A stretch of 64,000 bases of DNA from Thiothrix eikelboomii (GTDB taxonomy: Bacteria; Pseudomonadota; Gammaproteobacteria; Thiotrichales; Thiotrichaceae). Every line of letters begins with the position of its first letter. The first letter of the stretch is position 1. The notes beneath the pieces are model-generated. The model saw only the letters and a program-made list of their open reading frames with translations, was not told the origin of the DNA and did not search any database. Below, piece by piece: positions 8,387-17,292 of the stretch. The DNA is taken from NCBI RefSeq assembly GCF_900167255.1, contig NZ_FUYB01000023.1, positions 1 to 64,000 on the forward strand. The letters run 5' to 3'. The position numbers and the translations under genes are program-made.

Positions 8387-9176
8387 ACCTCGTTATTTTC
8401 GTTGGCAGATGCAAGATCGAGTGGCTGTCATGCGCTTAGCTCGCCCTGAGCGTAAAAATCCACTCACCTTCGAAAGCTATGCTGAGCTACGCGATACCTT
8501 CCGTGCGCTGGCTTATGCGGATGATGTAGATGCTGTGGTATTTGCTTCGAATGGCGGTCATTTCTGTTCGGGTGGTGATGTGCATGAAATCATTGGTCCG
8601 CTGATACAAATGGACATGAAGGATTTATTAGCTTTTACACGCATGACGGGCGATTTAGTCAAAGCCATGCTGCATTGTGGCAAACCAATCATTGCTGCAG
8701 TGGAAGGAATTTGTGTGGGGGCAGGTGCAATTATTGCGATGGCTGCTGATTTGCGCTTGGGTACACCTGAAACTAAAACAGGCTTTCTATTTACACGGGT
8801 TGGTTTAGCGGGCTGTGATATGGGTGCTTGTGCCATTCTGCCCCGAATTATTGGCCAAGGGCGGGCGGCTGATTTGCTGTATACCGGACGGATGATGAGC
8901 GCGGAAGAAGGCTATCAATGGGGCTTTTTTAACTCACTGCATCCGGCCACTGAAGTGGAGACTCAAGCCCTACAATTAGCGCAAGGTATTGCGGCTGGCC
9001 CGACGTTTGCAAACAGCATGACCAAAAACCAACTCGCGCATGAGTGGAATATGTCGCCCGAACAAGCCATCGAAGCCGAAGCTCAAGCACAGGCTATCTG
9101 TATGCAAACTCAAGATTTTGAGCGGGCTTATCATGCCTTTGTGAATAAGAAAAAGCCCGTTTTTGAGGGTCATTAA
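8364..9176 (+). CDS. enoyl-CoA hydratase/isomerase family protein
   Basis: A crotonase-fold protein of 270 residues. The [16 protein letters not shown] segment and the later [15 protein letters not shown] carry the two oxyanion-hole backbone sites of the family. The ATG at 8364 is chosen because AAGGAG lies seven bases upstream; an ATG at 8343 lacks this. It belongs to the beta-oxidation-like lower part of the aminobenzoyl-CoA route and would hydrate an enoyl-CoA or open the alicyclic ring. Its stop is followed at once by the next ATG. Confidence 0.87.
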   Translation: MKNMAALEPRYFRWQMQDRVAVMRLARPERKNPLTFESYAELRDTFRALAYADDVDAVVFASNGGHFCSGGDVHEIIGPLIQMDMKDLLAFTRMTGDLVKAMLHCGKPIIAAVEGICVGAGAIIAMAADLRLGTPETKTGFLFTRVGLAGCDMGACAILPRIIGQGRAADLLYTGRMMSAEEGYQWGFFNSLHPATEVETQALQLAQGIAAGPTFANSMTKNQLAHEWNMSPEQAIEAEAQAQAICMQTQDFERAYHAFVNKKKPVFEGH

Positions 9177-10343
9177 ATGGCAGATTCAAGCTTCTTAAAT
9201 TGGCCGTTTTTTGAACCCAAACATCGTGAACTGGCTGCCCGCGTAGAGGCTTGGTGCCAACAACACTTACCAGCCGATCACCACAACACCGATAGGGCCT
9301 GCCAAGCTTTAGTGCAAAGTCTAGGTATTGCAGGTTTTTTAGAATACACGGGCGCTAAAACGGGCGAAAGCATGGATGTGCGCACGCTTTGCCTGATGCG
9401 TGAAACCCTTGCACGCTACGATGGCTTAGCGGATTTTGCTTTTGCCATGCAAGGTTTAGGCACAGGTGCGATTAGCCTATTTGGTACCCCCGAACAACAA
9501 GCATGGCTGGATAAAACTCGTCATGGCCAAGCGATAGCTGGCTTTGCTCTTACCGAACCCGCTTCTGGTTCGGATGTAGCGAGTATGACCACGACTGCCC
9601 ATTGGGATGGCGAGCAATTTATTCTCAATGGTGAAAAAACTTATATTTCCAATGGTGGGATTGCCAATATTTATGTGGTATTTGCGCGCACTGAAAGCCC
9701 CGAGCAAGCAGCGGGTGCACGTGGAATTTCAGCCTTGATTCTTCCTGCTGATAGCACAGGTTTAGAAATCGTTGAACGGATTGAAACCCTTGCACCGCAT
9801 CCCTTAGCACGCTTGCGCTTCAATCAGCTGCGTTTACCCGCCACGAGTTTGCTTGGCAAACGCGGAGAGGGTTTTAAGATTGCCATGTCTGTGCTGGATG
9901 TGTTCCGCTCTACCGTCGGTGCAGCTGCTTTAGGCTTTGCTCGGCGGGCTTTAGATGAAACCTTAGCACGTAGCCAACAGCGAGAATTATTTGGAGCACC
10001 CTTGTTTGATTTACAGATGGTGCAAGGGCATCTCGCCGATATGGCTTTGAATATTGATGCCGCCGCTTTATTGATTTATCGCGCGGCTTGGACGAAAGAT
10101 CAAGGCGCTGCCCGTGTTACCCGTGAGGCGGCAATGGCTAAGCTCTTTGCCACCGAAACAGCCCAGCAAGTGATTGATATGGCGGTGCAATTACACGGCG
10201 GTGACGGCTTACGCAAAGGCGGAATTATCGAAAGCCTTTATCGAGAAATTCGCGCTTTGCGAATCTATGAAGGTGCATCGGACGTACAAAAAACCGTCAT
10301 AGCTCGCCAAACATTGCTTAATTTTGAGCAAGGAGGATCGTGA
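9177..10343 (+). CDS. acyl-CoA dehydrogenase
   Basis: This 388-residue flavoprotein has the two ACAD signatures: GFALTEPASGSDVASM (FAD and substrate binding) and the C-terminal QLHGGDGL with RIYEGASDVQK. It would introduce a double bond into an acyl-CoA formed after ring reduction of 2-aminobenzoyl-CoA. The start lies immediately after the stop of the hydratase gene. Its end overlaps the fusion gene by one base (TGATG), with AAGGAGG upstream of that start. The exact acyl-CoA is not deducible. Confidence 0.87.
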   Translation: MADSSFLNWPFFEPKHRELAARVEAWCQQHLPADHHNTDRACQALVQSLGIAGFLEYTGAKTGESMDVRTLCLMRETLARYDGLADFAFAMQGLGTGAISLFGTPEQQAWLDKTRHGQAIAGFALTEPASGSDVASMTTTAHWDGEQFILNGEKTYISNGGIANIYVVFARTESPEQAAGARGISALILPADSTGLEIVERIETLAPHPLARLRFNQLRLPATSLLGKRGEGFKIAMSVLDVFRSTVGAAALGFARRALDETLARSQQRELFGAPLFDLQMVQGHLADMALNIDAAALLIYRAAWTKDQGAARVTREAAMAKLFATETAQQVIDMAVQLHGGDGLRKGGIIESLYREIRALRIYEGASDVQKTVIARQTLLNFEQGGS

Positions 10344-13162
10344 TGCTTGGACCCACAGGCCACCTAGACAGTTTCACCCGCGACCATTTGCCACCCGAAG
10401 ACCAACAACCGATATTTTTGCTCGATCAGTTTCAATACCCGGAATATCTGAATGTAGGGGTAGAACTTACAGATAAGATGGTTGAACAAGGCTTTGGTGA
10501 TCAGATTGCCTTGATTGGCAATGGTCGGCAACGCACTTATAAAGAACTGGCGGATTGGACGAATCGCCTCGCCCATGTCTTAATTGAAGACTTAGGTATC
10601 CAACCCGGCAATCGTATTCTGATCCGTTCTGCCAATAATCCAGCCCTCGTCGCTTGCTGGTTAGCTGCCACCAAAGCAGGTGCTGTGGTCGTGAATACCA
10701 TGCCCATGCTACGTGCAGGTGAGCTAAAACAGATCGTTGATAAAGCACAGATTACTCATGCTCTGTGCGATACGCGCTTAATGGATGAACTCACCGAATG
10801 TGCCAAAAACAGTCACTATTTAAAATATGTCGTCGGCTTTGATGGTACCGCGAATCATGATGCTGAGCTGGATCGGGCGGCTTTAAGCAAACCGGTCAAA
10901 TTCACCTCCGTGCAAACCGGGCGAGATGATGTTGCCTTGCTCGGTTTTACCTCAGGTACAACGGGTGAACCTAAAGCGACGATGCATTTCCACCGCGATT
11001 TGCTAATTATTGCGGATAGCTATGCCAAAGAAGTACTGGGTGTAACACCAGCAGATATTTTTGTTGGCTCTCCGCCACTAGCATTTACTTTTGGTTTGGG
11101 TGGCTTAGCGATTTTCCCCTTACGGTATGGGGCAACGGCTACATTGCTCGAAACCGCATCTCCGCCCAATATGATCGAGATTATTGAACGCTATAAGGCG
11201 ACTATTTGCTTCACTTCACCCACGGCCTATCGGGCAATGATGCGGGCGATGGATGAAGGTGCGGATTTATCCTCTTTACGTTGTGCCGTTTCTGCTGGGG
11301 AAACTTTGCCAGCACCGGTATTTGCTGAATGGCAACGTAAAACCGGTAAACCCATTCTTGATGGGATTGGTTCAACTGAGCTGCTGCATATTTTTATCAG
11401 CAATCGTTTTGACTCGGCACAAGCAGGCTCAACCGGTTATCCAGTCTCTGGGTATGAAGCCAAAATTGTGGATCAGCATCTGCAGGAGCTAGCACGCGGT
11501 GAACCGGGGCATTTAGCAGTACGTGGCCCAACGGGTTGTCGCTACCTAGCTGATAAGCGCCAAGCCAATTATGTGAAGGCAGGTTGGAATATCACCGGTG
11601 ACACCTTCATTCAAGATGAAAACGGCCTGTTCCATTTTGCAGCACGCAATGACGATATGATTATCTCTGCTGGCTATAATATTGCTGGCCCGGAAGTAGA
11701 AGCCGCCCTACTCGCACATCCGTATGTTGTTGAATGTGCGGTAGTTGGTGCGCCTGATCCAGAGCGTGGCTTTATTGTACAAGCGCATGTTGTCTTAGAG
11801 GCGCATCTGCCTCGTGATGCTACTACCATCAAAATCCTACAAGACCATGTGAAGCAGACCATCGCAGCTTATAAATACCCACGCTCCATTATCTTTACAG
11901 AGGCTTTACCAAAAACCGCTACTGGCAAGATTCAGCGCTTTAAATTACGCCCACCGACAGCGGCGACCACTACGGACTTTGTAAAAACTAAAACCTATTT
12001 CAAAATTCCAGCAGGGATAATTTATTTAGATGGCAACTCATTGGGACCTTTACCGATCAATGTGAGTGCACATTTAGATAAAGTCCTTGAGCAAGAATGG
12101 GGTGAGCAATTGATTCGCGGTTGGAATACCGCAGGTTGGTTTGAGCAACCGCGCCGAGTAGGTAATCGGATCGCTAAACTCTTAGGTGCAGCTGATAACA
12201 CCATCGTAATGGGCGATACACTATCCATCAAGGTCTATCAAGCCTTAGCTGCTGCACTGGCACTCAATCCAGAACGCAAAATAGTTTTATCGGATAGTGG
12301 CAATTTCCCAACTGATTTATACATGGCAGAAGGTTTACTGAAATCGCTCGGTCAAGGCCATCTGCTCAAGACCCCTGAGCCTGAAACTGTCGAAGCCTTG
12401 ATTGATGAGACGGTGGCAGTACTCATGCTCACTCATGTCGATTATCGCAGTGGGCGCATGCACGATATGCAGCGATTAACCGCAAAAGCGCATGAGCATG
12501 GTGTTATTACGATCTGGGATTTGGCCCATTCAGCAGGTGCAGTTCCGGTGAATTTAACCGAGGCAAAAGCTGATTTTGCTATTGGTTGTACTTATAAATA
12601 TTTGAATGGCGGCCCTGGCTCACCGGCCTTTATTTATGTTGCCCCTCAACATGCTGATCTGGCGCTACCCGCTTTATCGGGTTGGATGGGGCATCTAGCA
12701 CCTTTTGCCTTTGATCTTGGCTATCAGCCGGCGGCAGGCATTCAACGTATGCGGGTGGGTACACCACCTGTGCTGGCGCTCTCGGTTTTAGAAGCAGCCT
12801 TAGATGTCTGGGATGAAGTAACCTTGGCAGAAGTGCGTAGCCAGTCGATTCACTTGAGCGAGCTATTTATTCAATTAGTGGCAGCACACTGCCCGAGCCT
12901 ACCGCTCGCTAGCCCACGTAATCCCCACGAACGCGGTTCACAAGTCTCGTTCCGCTGTGAACAAGGGTATGCCGTGATGCAAGCACTGATTGCTCATGGC
13001 GTTATCGGCGATTTCCGTGCACCCAATTTAATTCGCTTCGGTTTCACTCCTTTGTATATTGATGAAACTGAGGTGAAACAAGCCGTTAAGATCTTGGCCA
13101 AAGTGTTAAATGAACGCTTATGGGATCAACCCGCCTATCAACAAAAGGCAGCTGTGACATGA
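10343..13162 (+). CDS. fusion: 2-aminobenzoate-CoA ligase + kynureninase
   Basis: One uninterrupted 939-residue frame. Residues 1 to about 536 are an ANL-type acid-CoA ligase ([17 protein letters not shown] as the P-loop, GIGSTELLH, and PKTATGKIQ with the catalytic Lys). After a linker of about 20 residues, a PLP kynureninase begins at [12 protein letters not shown] (about 559) with [20 protein letters not shown] and the PLP-binding Lys in TYKYLNGG (about 751). Kynureninase cleaves kynurenine to anthranilate and alanine; the ligase activates anthranilate with CoA. The fusion thus joins consecutive steps. No start codon or binding site lies at the junction, and the kynureninase lacks its usual first residues. 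Start at ATG 10343, six bases after AAGGAGG. Confidence 0.93.
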   Translation: MLGPTGHLDSFTRDHLPPEDQQPIFLLDQFQYPEYLNVGVELTDKMVEQGFGDQIALIGNGRQRTYKELADWTNRLAHVLIEDLGIQPGNRILIRSANNPALVACWLAATKAGAVVVNTMPMLRAGELKQIVDKAQITHALCDTRLMDELTECAKNSHYLKYVVGFDGTANHDAELDRAALSKPVKFTSVQTGRDDVALLGFTSGTTGEPKATMHFHRDLLIIADSYAKEVLGVTPADIFVGSPPLAFTFGLGGLAIFPLRYGATATLLETASPPNMIEIIERYKATICFTSPTAYRAMMRAMDEGADLSSLRCAVSAGETLPAPVFAEWQRKTGKPILDGIGSTELLHIFISNRFDSAQAGSTGYPVSGYEAKIVDQHLQELARGEPGHLAVRGPTGCRYLADKRQANYVKAGWNITGDTFIQDENGLFHFAARNDDMIISAGYNIAGPEVEAALLAHPYVVECAVVGAPDPERGFIVQAHVVLEAHLPRDATTIKILQDHVKQTIAAYKYPRSIIFTEALPKTATGKIQRFKLRPPTAATTTDFVKTKTYFKIPAGIIYLDGNSLGPLPINVSAHLDKVLEQEWGEQLIRGWNTAGWFEQPRRVGNRIAKLLGAADNTIVMGDTLSIKVYQALAAALALNPERKIVLSDSGNFPTDLYMAEGLLKSLGQGHLLKTPEPETVEALIDETVAVLMLTHVDYRSGRMHDMQRLTAKAHEHGVITIWDLAHSAGAVPVNLTEAKADFAIGCTYKYLNGGPGSPAFIYVAPQHADLALPALSGWMGHLAPFAFDLGYQPAAGIQRMRVGTPPVLALSVLEAALDVWDEVTLAEVRSQSIHLSELFIQLVAAHCPSLPLASPRNPHERGSQVSFRCEQGYAVMQALIAHGVIGDFRAPNLIRFGFTPLYIDETEVKQAVKILAKVLNERLWDQPAYQQKAAVT

Positions 13163-13992
13163 AGACTCCTTATGACCCAGCGCATGAAGGGGCGCAAATG
13201 ACCTTCGATGGACGTATGTCCTATGGCGATTATTTACAGATCGACACCCTCTTAACGGCACAAAAACCACTGACTGCTAAGCATGATGAAATGCTATTTA
13301 TTATTCAGCATCAAACTTCAGAGCTTTGGATGCGACTGGCGGTGCATGAGTTAGTGGCGGCTCGCCAAGCATTGCGGGAGGGGCGCTTGCCAAACGCTTT
13401 TAAAATGCTGGCGCGAGTGGCACGCATCTTTGAACAGCTAAATAATGCTTGGGATGTACTGCGCACTATGACACCCAGCGAATATACTCAATTTAGGCAG
13501 CAGCTTGGGCAAAGTTCAGGGTTTCAATCCCATCAATATCGACAGATCGAATATATTCTCGGCAATCGGAATGAAGCCATGCTCCGCCCCCATGCTCATC
13601 ATCCCGAAATTTTACAGCTATTAGAAAATGAATTAGCTCAACCGAGTTTATATGATGAAGCTTTGCGCTTAGTGGCAGCAGATATTCCATTGCCACCCGC
13701 CGTACTAGCACGCGATTTGCGCCTGCCACATCAAGCTAATGAAGCGGTGATGCAAGCGTGGAAACTGGTTTATCAAAACCCTGAGCACTATTGGACCTTG
13801 TATGAATTGGCTGAAAAGCTGGTTGATTTCGAGGATTATTTCCGCCGTTGGCGTTTTAATCATGTCACCACTGTCGAGCGCATTATTGGCTTTAAACGCG
13901 GTACGGGGGGTACAGGCGGTGTGTCCTATTTGCGGCGCATGCTGGAAGTGGAACTCTTCCCTGAACTTTGGCATGTCCGTACTATTTTATAA
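13159..13992 (+). CDS. kynA: tryptophan 2,3-dioxygenase
   Basis: A 277-residue haem dioxygenase that opens the indole ring of tryptophan to N-formylkynurenine. Visible signatures are [26 protein letters not shown] (active-site His), the haem-ligand His in [12 protein letters not shown] and the substrate loop [11 protein letters not shown], where most homologues read GTGGSSGV. The ATG at 13159 overlaps the stop of the kynureninase fusion by four bases, showing tight coupling. Length and motifs are normal for bacterial TDO. Confidence 0.95.
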   Translation: MKTPYDPAHEGAQMTFDGRMSYGDYLQIDTLLTAQKPLTAKHDEMLFIIQHQTSELWMRLAVHELVAARQALREGRLPNAFKMLARVARIFEQLNNAWDVLRTMTPSEYTQFRQQLGQSSGFQSHQYRQIEYILGNRNEAMLRPHAHHPEILQLLENELAQPSLYDEALRLVAADIPLPPAVLARDLRLPHQANEAVMQAWKLVYQNPEHYWTLYELAEKLVDFEDYFRRWRFNHVTTVERIIGFKRGTGGTGGVSYLRRMLEVELFPELWHVRTIL

Positions 13993-14009
13993 GCAGCGTA
14001 AAGGTAAAA

Positions 14010-14438
14010 ATGATGCATCCACCCCTTGAATCGCAAGCATCCCCTCATGATTTCTTGCATCCCAAACACTGGAAACCTGCGCTTGGTTATGCAAATGGCG
14101 TGGTGGCAAAAGGCCGCATGGTGTTTTTAGGGGGGCATATCGGTTGGAATGGCCAACAAGAATTTGAAACCGACAATTTTGTCGAGCAAATTGAGCAAAC
14201 CCTAAAAAACATCGTTGAAGTGTTAAAAGAAGCCCAAGCTAAACCCGAGCATCTCGTGCGCTTAACTTGGTATATCACCGATAAGCGCGAATACTTGGCG
14301 AATTTACGTGAAATTGGCCGCGTCTATAAACGAGTGTTAGGCGCACATTTTCCTGCAATGGCGATGGTGCAAGTCGTGGCTTTAATTGAAGATCGAGCTA
14401 AAGTGGAGATTGAGGCGACGGCGGTATTGCCGGAGTGA
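14010..14438 (+). CDS. RidA family protein (reactive intermediate/imine deaminase-like)
   Basis: A 142-residue RidA/YjgF-fold protein. The conserved GGHIGWN, FVEQIEQTLKNI and the C-terminal RAKVEIEATAVLPE with the substrate-binding Arg are present. RidA proteins hydrolyse enamines and imines to ketones and ammonia. As last gene of the tryptophan/2-aminobenzoyl-CoA operon, it may release the amino group of the 2-amino alicyclic CoA intermediate, or detoxify imines formed by the PLP enzyme. The start at 14010 follows AAAGG. That specific role is inference. Confidence 0.85.
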   Translation: MMHPPLESQASPHDFLHPKHWKPALGYANGVVAKGRMVFLGGHIGWNGQQEFETDNFVEQIEQTLKNIVEVLKEAQAKPEHLVRLTWYITDKREYLANLREIGRVYKRVLGAHFPAMAMVQVVALIEDRAKVEIEATAVLPE

Positions 14439-14476
14439 GCACGAGCCAGAGTATCCCGCCTCGCACCCCTAGTTAA

Positions 14477-14869
14477 TTATTTCACTGGACCACTTGCCGG
14501 AAAACCCACGGATACATCGTCAGACGGGCAGTTGGCTAATTTTGAGACATTTAAGAATGAACCTTCTGTATTACGCACGAAGGTATATGCCAAATCAACA
14601 CCTTTGCCATTCACCTTCACCGCCCAATACTCTTGCTCTGCAACCGCTTGAATATCCTTAATCACCTGCTGAGGTTTAGAGTAGAAATCCTTATCACCAC
14701 AAGGCTCACAAAACTCGACAATGGTTGCACCCGGTTTTAAAAACGCTAAGGCCTGCCCTGCTTGTTCAGGTGAAATCAGCTCACATTGATCACCCCAAAC
14801 AGGGGTCGTCAACATACCGACGAATACCGCCAAAACCCAAGGCTTTGACTGCTTGACTTTTATGCTCAT
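14477..14869 (-). CDS. secreted protein of unknown function
   Basis: A 130-residue protein with a clear signal peptide (KPWVLAVFVGMLTTPVWG, then DQCELI). The mature part has four Cys, two of them in FCEPCGDKD. It shows no family I can name. The ATG at 14869 has GAGGAG upstream. It is convergent with the ridA gene and divergent from the acyltransferase gene. Probably periplasmic, with disulfides. Confidence 0.7.
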   Translation of the reverse strand: MSIKVKQSKPWVLAVFVGMLTTPVWGDQCELISPEQAGQALAFLKPGATIVEFCEPCGDKDFYSKPQQVIKDIQAVAEQEYWAVKVNGKGVDLAYTFVRNTEGSFLNVSKLANCPSDDVSVGFPASGPVK

Positions 14870-15029
14870 CACTTACTCCTCGCTTATCATCAATAGTTTA
14901 GAACTAAACCAACCTAAAGAGTTTAGCTGAAGCTGTTAAAAACACGCAGGGAATGCTTGACCGTTTGTCGTGTGTTTTTCTAGATGTGCTATAAAATCAA
15001 GCATAATAATTAGGCATGCAGTTGATTTA

Positions 15030-15041
15030 CCAAGCGCTTGG
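15030..15041. promoter_or_regulatory. perfect 12-bp palindrome upstream of the acyltransferase gene
   Basis: CCAAGCGCTTGG lies 31 bases before the start codon at 15072, in the 202-base divergent region. It is a candidate operator, for example for the LuxR-type regulator encoded two genes downstream. It does not match the classical lux box closely. Confidence 0.4.
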
Positions 15042-15071
15042 ATCGGTATAGGCTTAAGAGATCCAACCATA

Positions 15072-15635
15072 ATGAACATAATAAACTATCAATACACTTG
15101 TATTTCACAACCTTTAAAAGTCGTGCACGAAGGCACGGATCTAGCAAAAATTTGGCAGCTAAGACAAAGTGAATATGGCAAATATTATCCCACGATGCAC
15201 GATGCAGCGAATGATGCTTATGATGATTATTCCTGCATTTTATATAGTGAAGACGAAACCGGCGATATTACCAGTACGGGACGTTTAGTACTCGATAGCG
15301 AAAGGGGTTTACCTGCTGATGAAATCATACACGAGGAAATTAATTTACTGCGGAGACACCGTGGCCGAATAGCCGAACCTAGCCGTTTTGCGATTTCTAA
15401 TTCAGCACGCGGTATTTTGCCCACTTATTTACGAACTTATTATCAACTAGCTCGCGAAAACTCGATTAACTCATTGATTTTTATAACAAGAGATAAAAAT
15501 ATTGGTTTTTATCGCCGAGCCTTAAGCGCTAATTTGATTCGCAAAGATGTCGGCTATCACTATGGCACTGATTATTGCTTCTCCCTGTTAGAATGGGAAA
15601 TTAAAGCGAATGATCCTATTTATTCACCTGCCTAA
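15072..15635 (+). CDS. FeeM/LuxI-like acyltransferase (N-acyl amino acid or acyl-signal synthase)
   Basis: A 187-residue protein of the GNAT-like autoinducer-synthase fold. LRQSEYGKYYP is followed by an acidic stretch (AYDDYSCILY), then TGRLVLDSERGLPADE. The family hallmark EPSRFAI comes next, and then YLRTYYQLARENSINSLIFI and a terminal-region FYRRAL. FeeM-type enzymes move a fatty acyl chain from acyl-ACP to an amino acid; LuxI relatives make acyl-homoserine lactones. It leads a gene trio with a methyltransferase and a LuxR-type receptor, which suggests signal synthesis. The acceptor is unknown. An upstream in-frame ATG at 14970 is unlikely given the palindrome at 15030. Confidence 0.72.
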   Translation: MNIINYQYTCISQPLKVVHEGTDLAKIWQLRQSEYGKYYPTMHDAANDAYDDYSCILYSEDETGDITSTGRLVLDSERGLPADEIIHEEINLLRRHRGRIAEPSRFAISNSARGILPTYLRTYYQLARENSINSLIFITRDKNIGFYRRALSANLIRKDVGYHYGTDYCFSLLEWEIKANDPIYSPA

Positions 15636-15660
15636 TTAGGCATAAAAATAAGGTTTGCTG

Positions 15661-16347
15661 ATGAAAGCATTAGATAATAACGAAAAACAAAAATACCGCT
15701 ACCCTGAATCAGACTGGAATAGCTATGCACGTTTATTTGCGGCAGTGACCACTTCAATGCAACTTGCAGTTTATCACGAGGCCTGCTTGCATTTAACCGG
15801 TAAGGTAGTAGACTGTGGTTGTGGTAGTGCGAAAATAGCCCCTTTTTTGGCTGATAATGAACAAGTTAGCCATTATACTGGGGTTGATTATTCAGCAGAA
15901 ATGGTGACAGCTGCTGAGTGGGTCATTAGTACTTTAGAACGCGAACAGTTCAGTGTCCAACATTGTAAAATTGAAGATGCCAAGGGTCTCTATGATTCAG
16001 CAGTATCTATTCAAAGCTATTATTCTTGGCCTGAACCTTTAGTCACTTTAAAACATATTGCTGATCTGCTGGTGACAGGCGGACAGTTTGTGTTGGCTAG
16101 CCCTAACCCGAGCTTAAGTTTAGCTAAGCTGGCCAAAGATGCGCGTAAGGAATTAGTGGCTCACCCTGATTTTCAAGCCTTTCAAGACTATAACTTGCAG
16201 TTAGCGGCTAATCCCCAAGCTAATTTCATTAGCATGGATGATTTGATCAAGCAAACTCAGCAAGTCGGCTTTGAAGTTTTAGAATGTCATCAACAGCACT
16301 TCCAAGGTGGATTGAATTTTTTAGTACTGCGAAAAAAATACAGTTAA
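15661..16347 (+). CDS. SAM-dependent class I methyltransferase
   Basis: A 228-residue Rossmann-fold methyltransferase with motif I VVDCGCGSAKIAPFL (about residues 50-64), YTGVDYSAEMV for motif II, and a post-motif region QSYYSWPEPLVTLKHIADLL. It lies 25 bases after the acyltransferase gene, with AAGG before ATG 15661, and before the LuxR-type gene. A methyl transfer to the acyl product, for example esterifying a free carboxylate, is a reasonable guess from context. The fold assignment is firm; the substrate is not. Confidence 0.78.
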   Translation: MKALDNNEKQKYRYPESDWNSYARLFAAVTTSMQLAVYHEACLHLTGKVVDCGCGSAKIAPFLADNEQVSHYTGVDYSAEMVTAAEWVISTLEREQFSVQHCKIEDAKGLYDSAVSIQSYYSWPEPLVTLKHIADLLVTGGQFVLASPNPSLSLAKLAKDARKELVAHPDFQAFQDYNLQLAANPQANFISMDDLIKQTQQVGFEVLECHQQHFQGGLNFLVLRKKYS

Positions 16348-16404
16348 AGCAAAGTTAAATTAAAATCGCAAACCCATTGCGATATGTAGAGGTAGGAAAC
16401 GCTC

Positions 16405-17175
16405 ATGCCGCTGAAGCATGCCTTGTTGGGTCATTTTGTTGATGACTTGTATCGGGTTGAAACGGTACCTGAGCGTTTTCACGTCTATGAGACTTATATT
16501 ATGGGTTTGGGCTTCGATGGGGCGACTTATACTTTTTTTCCGAGCGTGTTGTGGCAACTGAGTAATACCTTCCCACCTATTTTTCTGCATACCCAAGAAT
16601 ATCCAACTTCCTTTTTAAGCCACTATGCCCAAGCTAATTTTCATGAGCAGGACTTTACGATTCGTTTAGGGCATAGTGCACAGGTTCCTCTAGTGATGGA
16701 TTGGCGCGAACATGAACTGGGCGGCTTAGTGACTTGTGATGAAAATAGAGTGATTCAAACCGCACGGGAGGAGTATGGCATCCGTAATGCACTCACGATC
16801 CCGACGCTACGCCCTGAGTCTGGCATTGGTGGCATGAGTGTGATTAGTGCAGAAAAAGATGTTGGTTTCCAAAAGCTTAAGCAAGAAAATCTTGAAACCT
16901 TACTGCGTTGCACACAATTATTTCACGACATCAGCTTTCACAATACGAAAACCTCAGCGATGTTTGTGCAACCTTTTTTGAAAACTTTAAAACCTAAAGA
17001 AATTCAAATTCTTAGGCATCTGGCCTTAGGTTACTCCTTAAAGCAAATTGATCGAGGTATTTCCTATCGTTATGCCGCGAATATGCTGGATGAGCTACGT
17101 GCTCGGATGGGCGGTATCACCAAAGATAAGCTGATGTATCTCATCGGACAGCTACATTTACTGGATTTGATCTAA
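16405..17175 (+). CDS. LuxR-type regulator with autoinducer-binding-like domain
   Basis: A 256-residue regulator. Residues about 1-170 resemble the PAS-like autoinducer-binding domain: FLSHYAQANFHEQD corresponds to the Y/D ligand region, MDWRE to the conserved Trp, and GIRNALTIPTL to the strand before the core Gly. Residues about 190-255 form a LuxR-like HTH (LKPKEIQILRHLALGYSLKQ). The recognition helix ISYRYAANMLDELRARMG lacks the usual SxxTVxxH. It follows the acyltransferase and methyltransferase genes by 57 bases with GAGGTAGGA upstream. It probably senses their product. Confidence 0.72.
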   Translation: MPLKHALLGHFVDDLYRVETVPERFHVYETYIMGLGFDGATYTFFPSVLWQLSNTFPPIFLHTQEYPTSFLSHYAQANFHEQDFTIRLGHSAQVPLVMDWREHELGGLVTCDENRVIQTAREEYGIRNALTIPTLRPESGIGGMSVISAEKDVGFQKLKQENLETLLRCTQLFHDISFHNTKTSAMFVQPFLKTLKPKEIQILRHLALGYSLKQIDRGISYRYAANMLDELRARMGGITKDKLMYLIGQLHLLDLI

Positions 17176-17211
17176 GCGTTTAGGCGGGTATTTAAGCATC
17201 TGTTTAGAATG

Positions 17212-17223
17212 TGGAAATTTCCA
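17212..17223. promoter_or_regulatory. 12-bp palindrome upstream of XRE gene
   Basis: TGGAAATTTCCA is perfectly palindromic and sits 70 bases before the XRE start at 17293. It is followed by a short direct repeat of AGTAAC (around 17240-17255). This is a candidate autoregulatory operator. Confidence 0.4.
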
Positions 17224-17292
17224 TATTGAAGCCCCAGTAACAAACAGTAACACTCTCAGCTGTCGGGAGATATGTTGAAAGAGGGGTACGTT

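Noticed and set aside
13968-14009. Longer RidA protein starting inside kynA
   Set aside because: The extension has no RidA similarity and no ribosome site; ATG 14010 follows AAAGG.
14930-14985. AAAAACAC...GTGTTTTT repeat as a terminator
   Set aside because: The arms are only 8 bp, AT-rich and about 27 bases apart, and no gene ends there.
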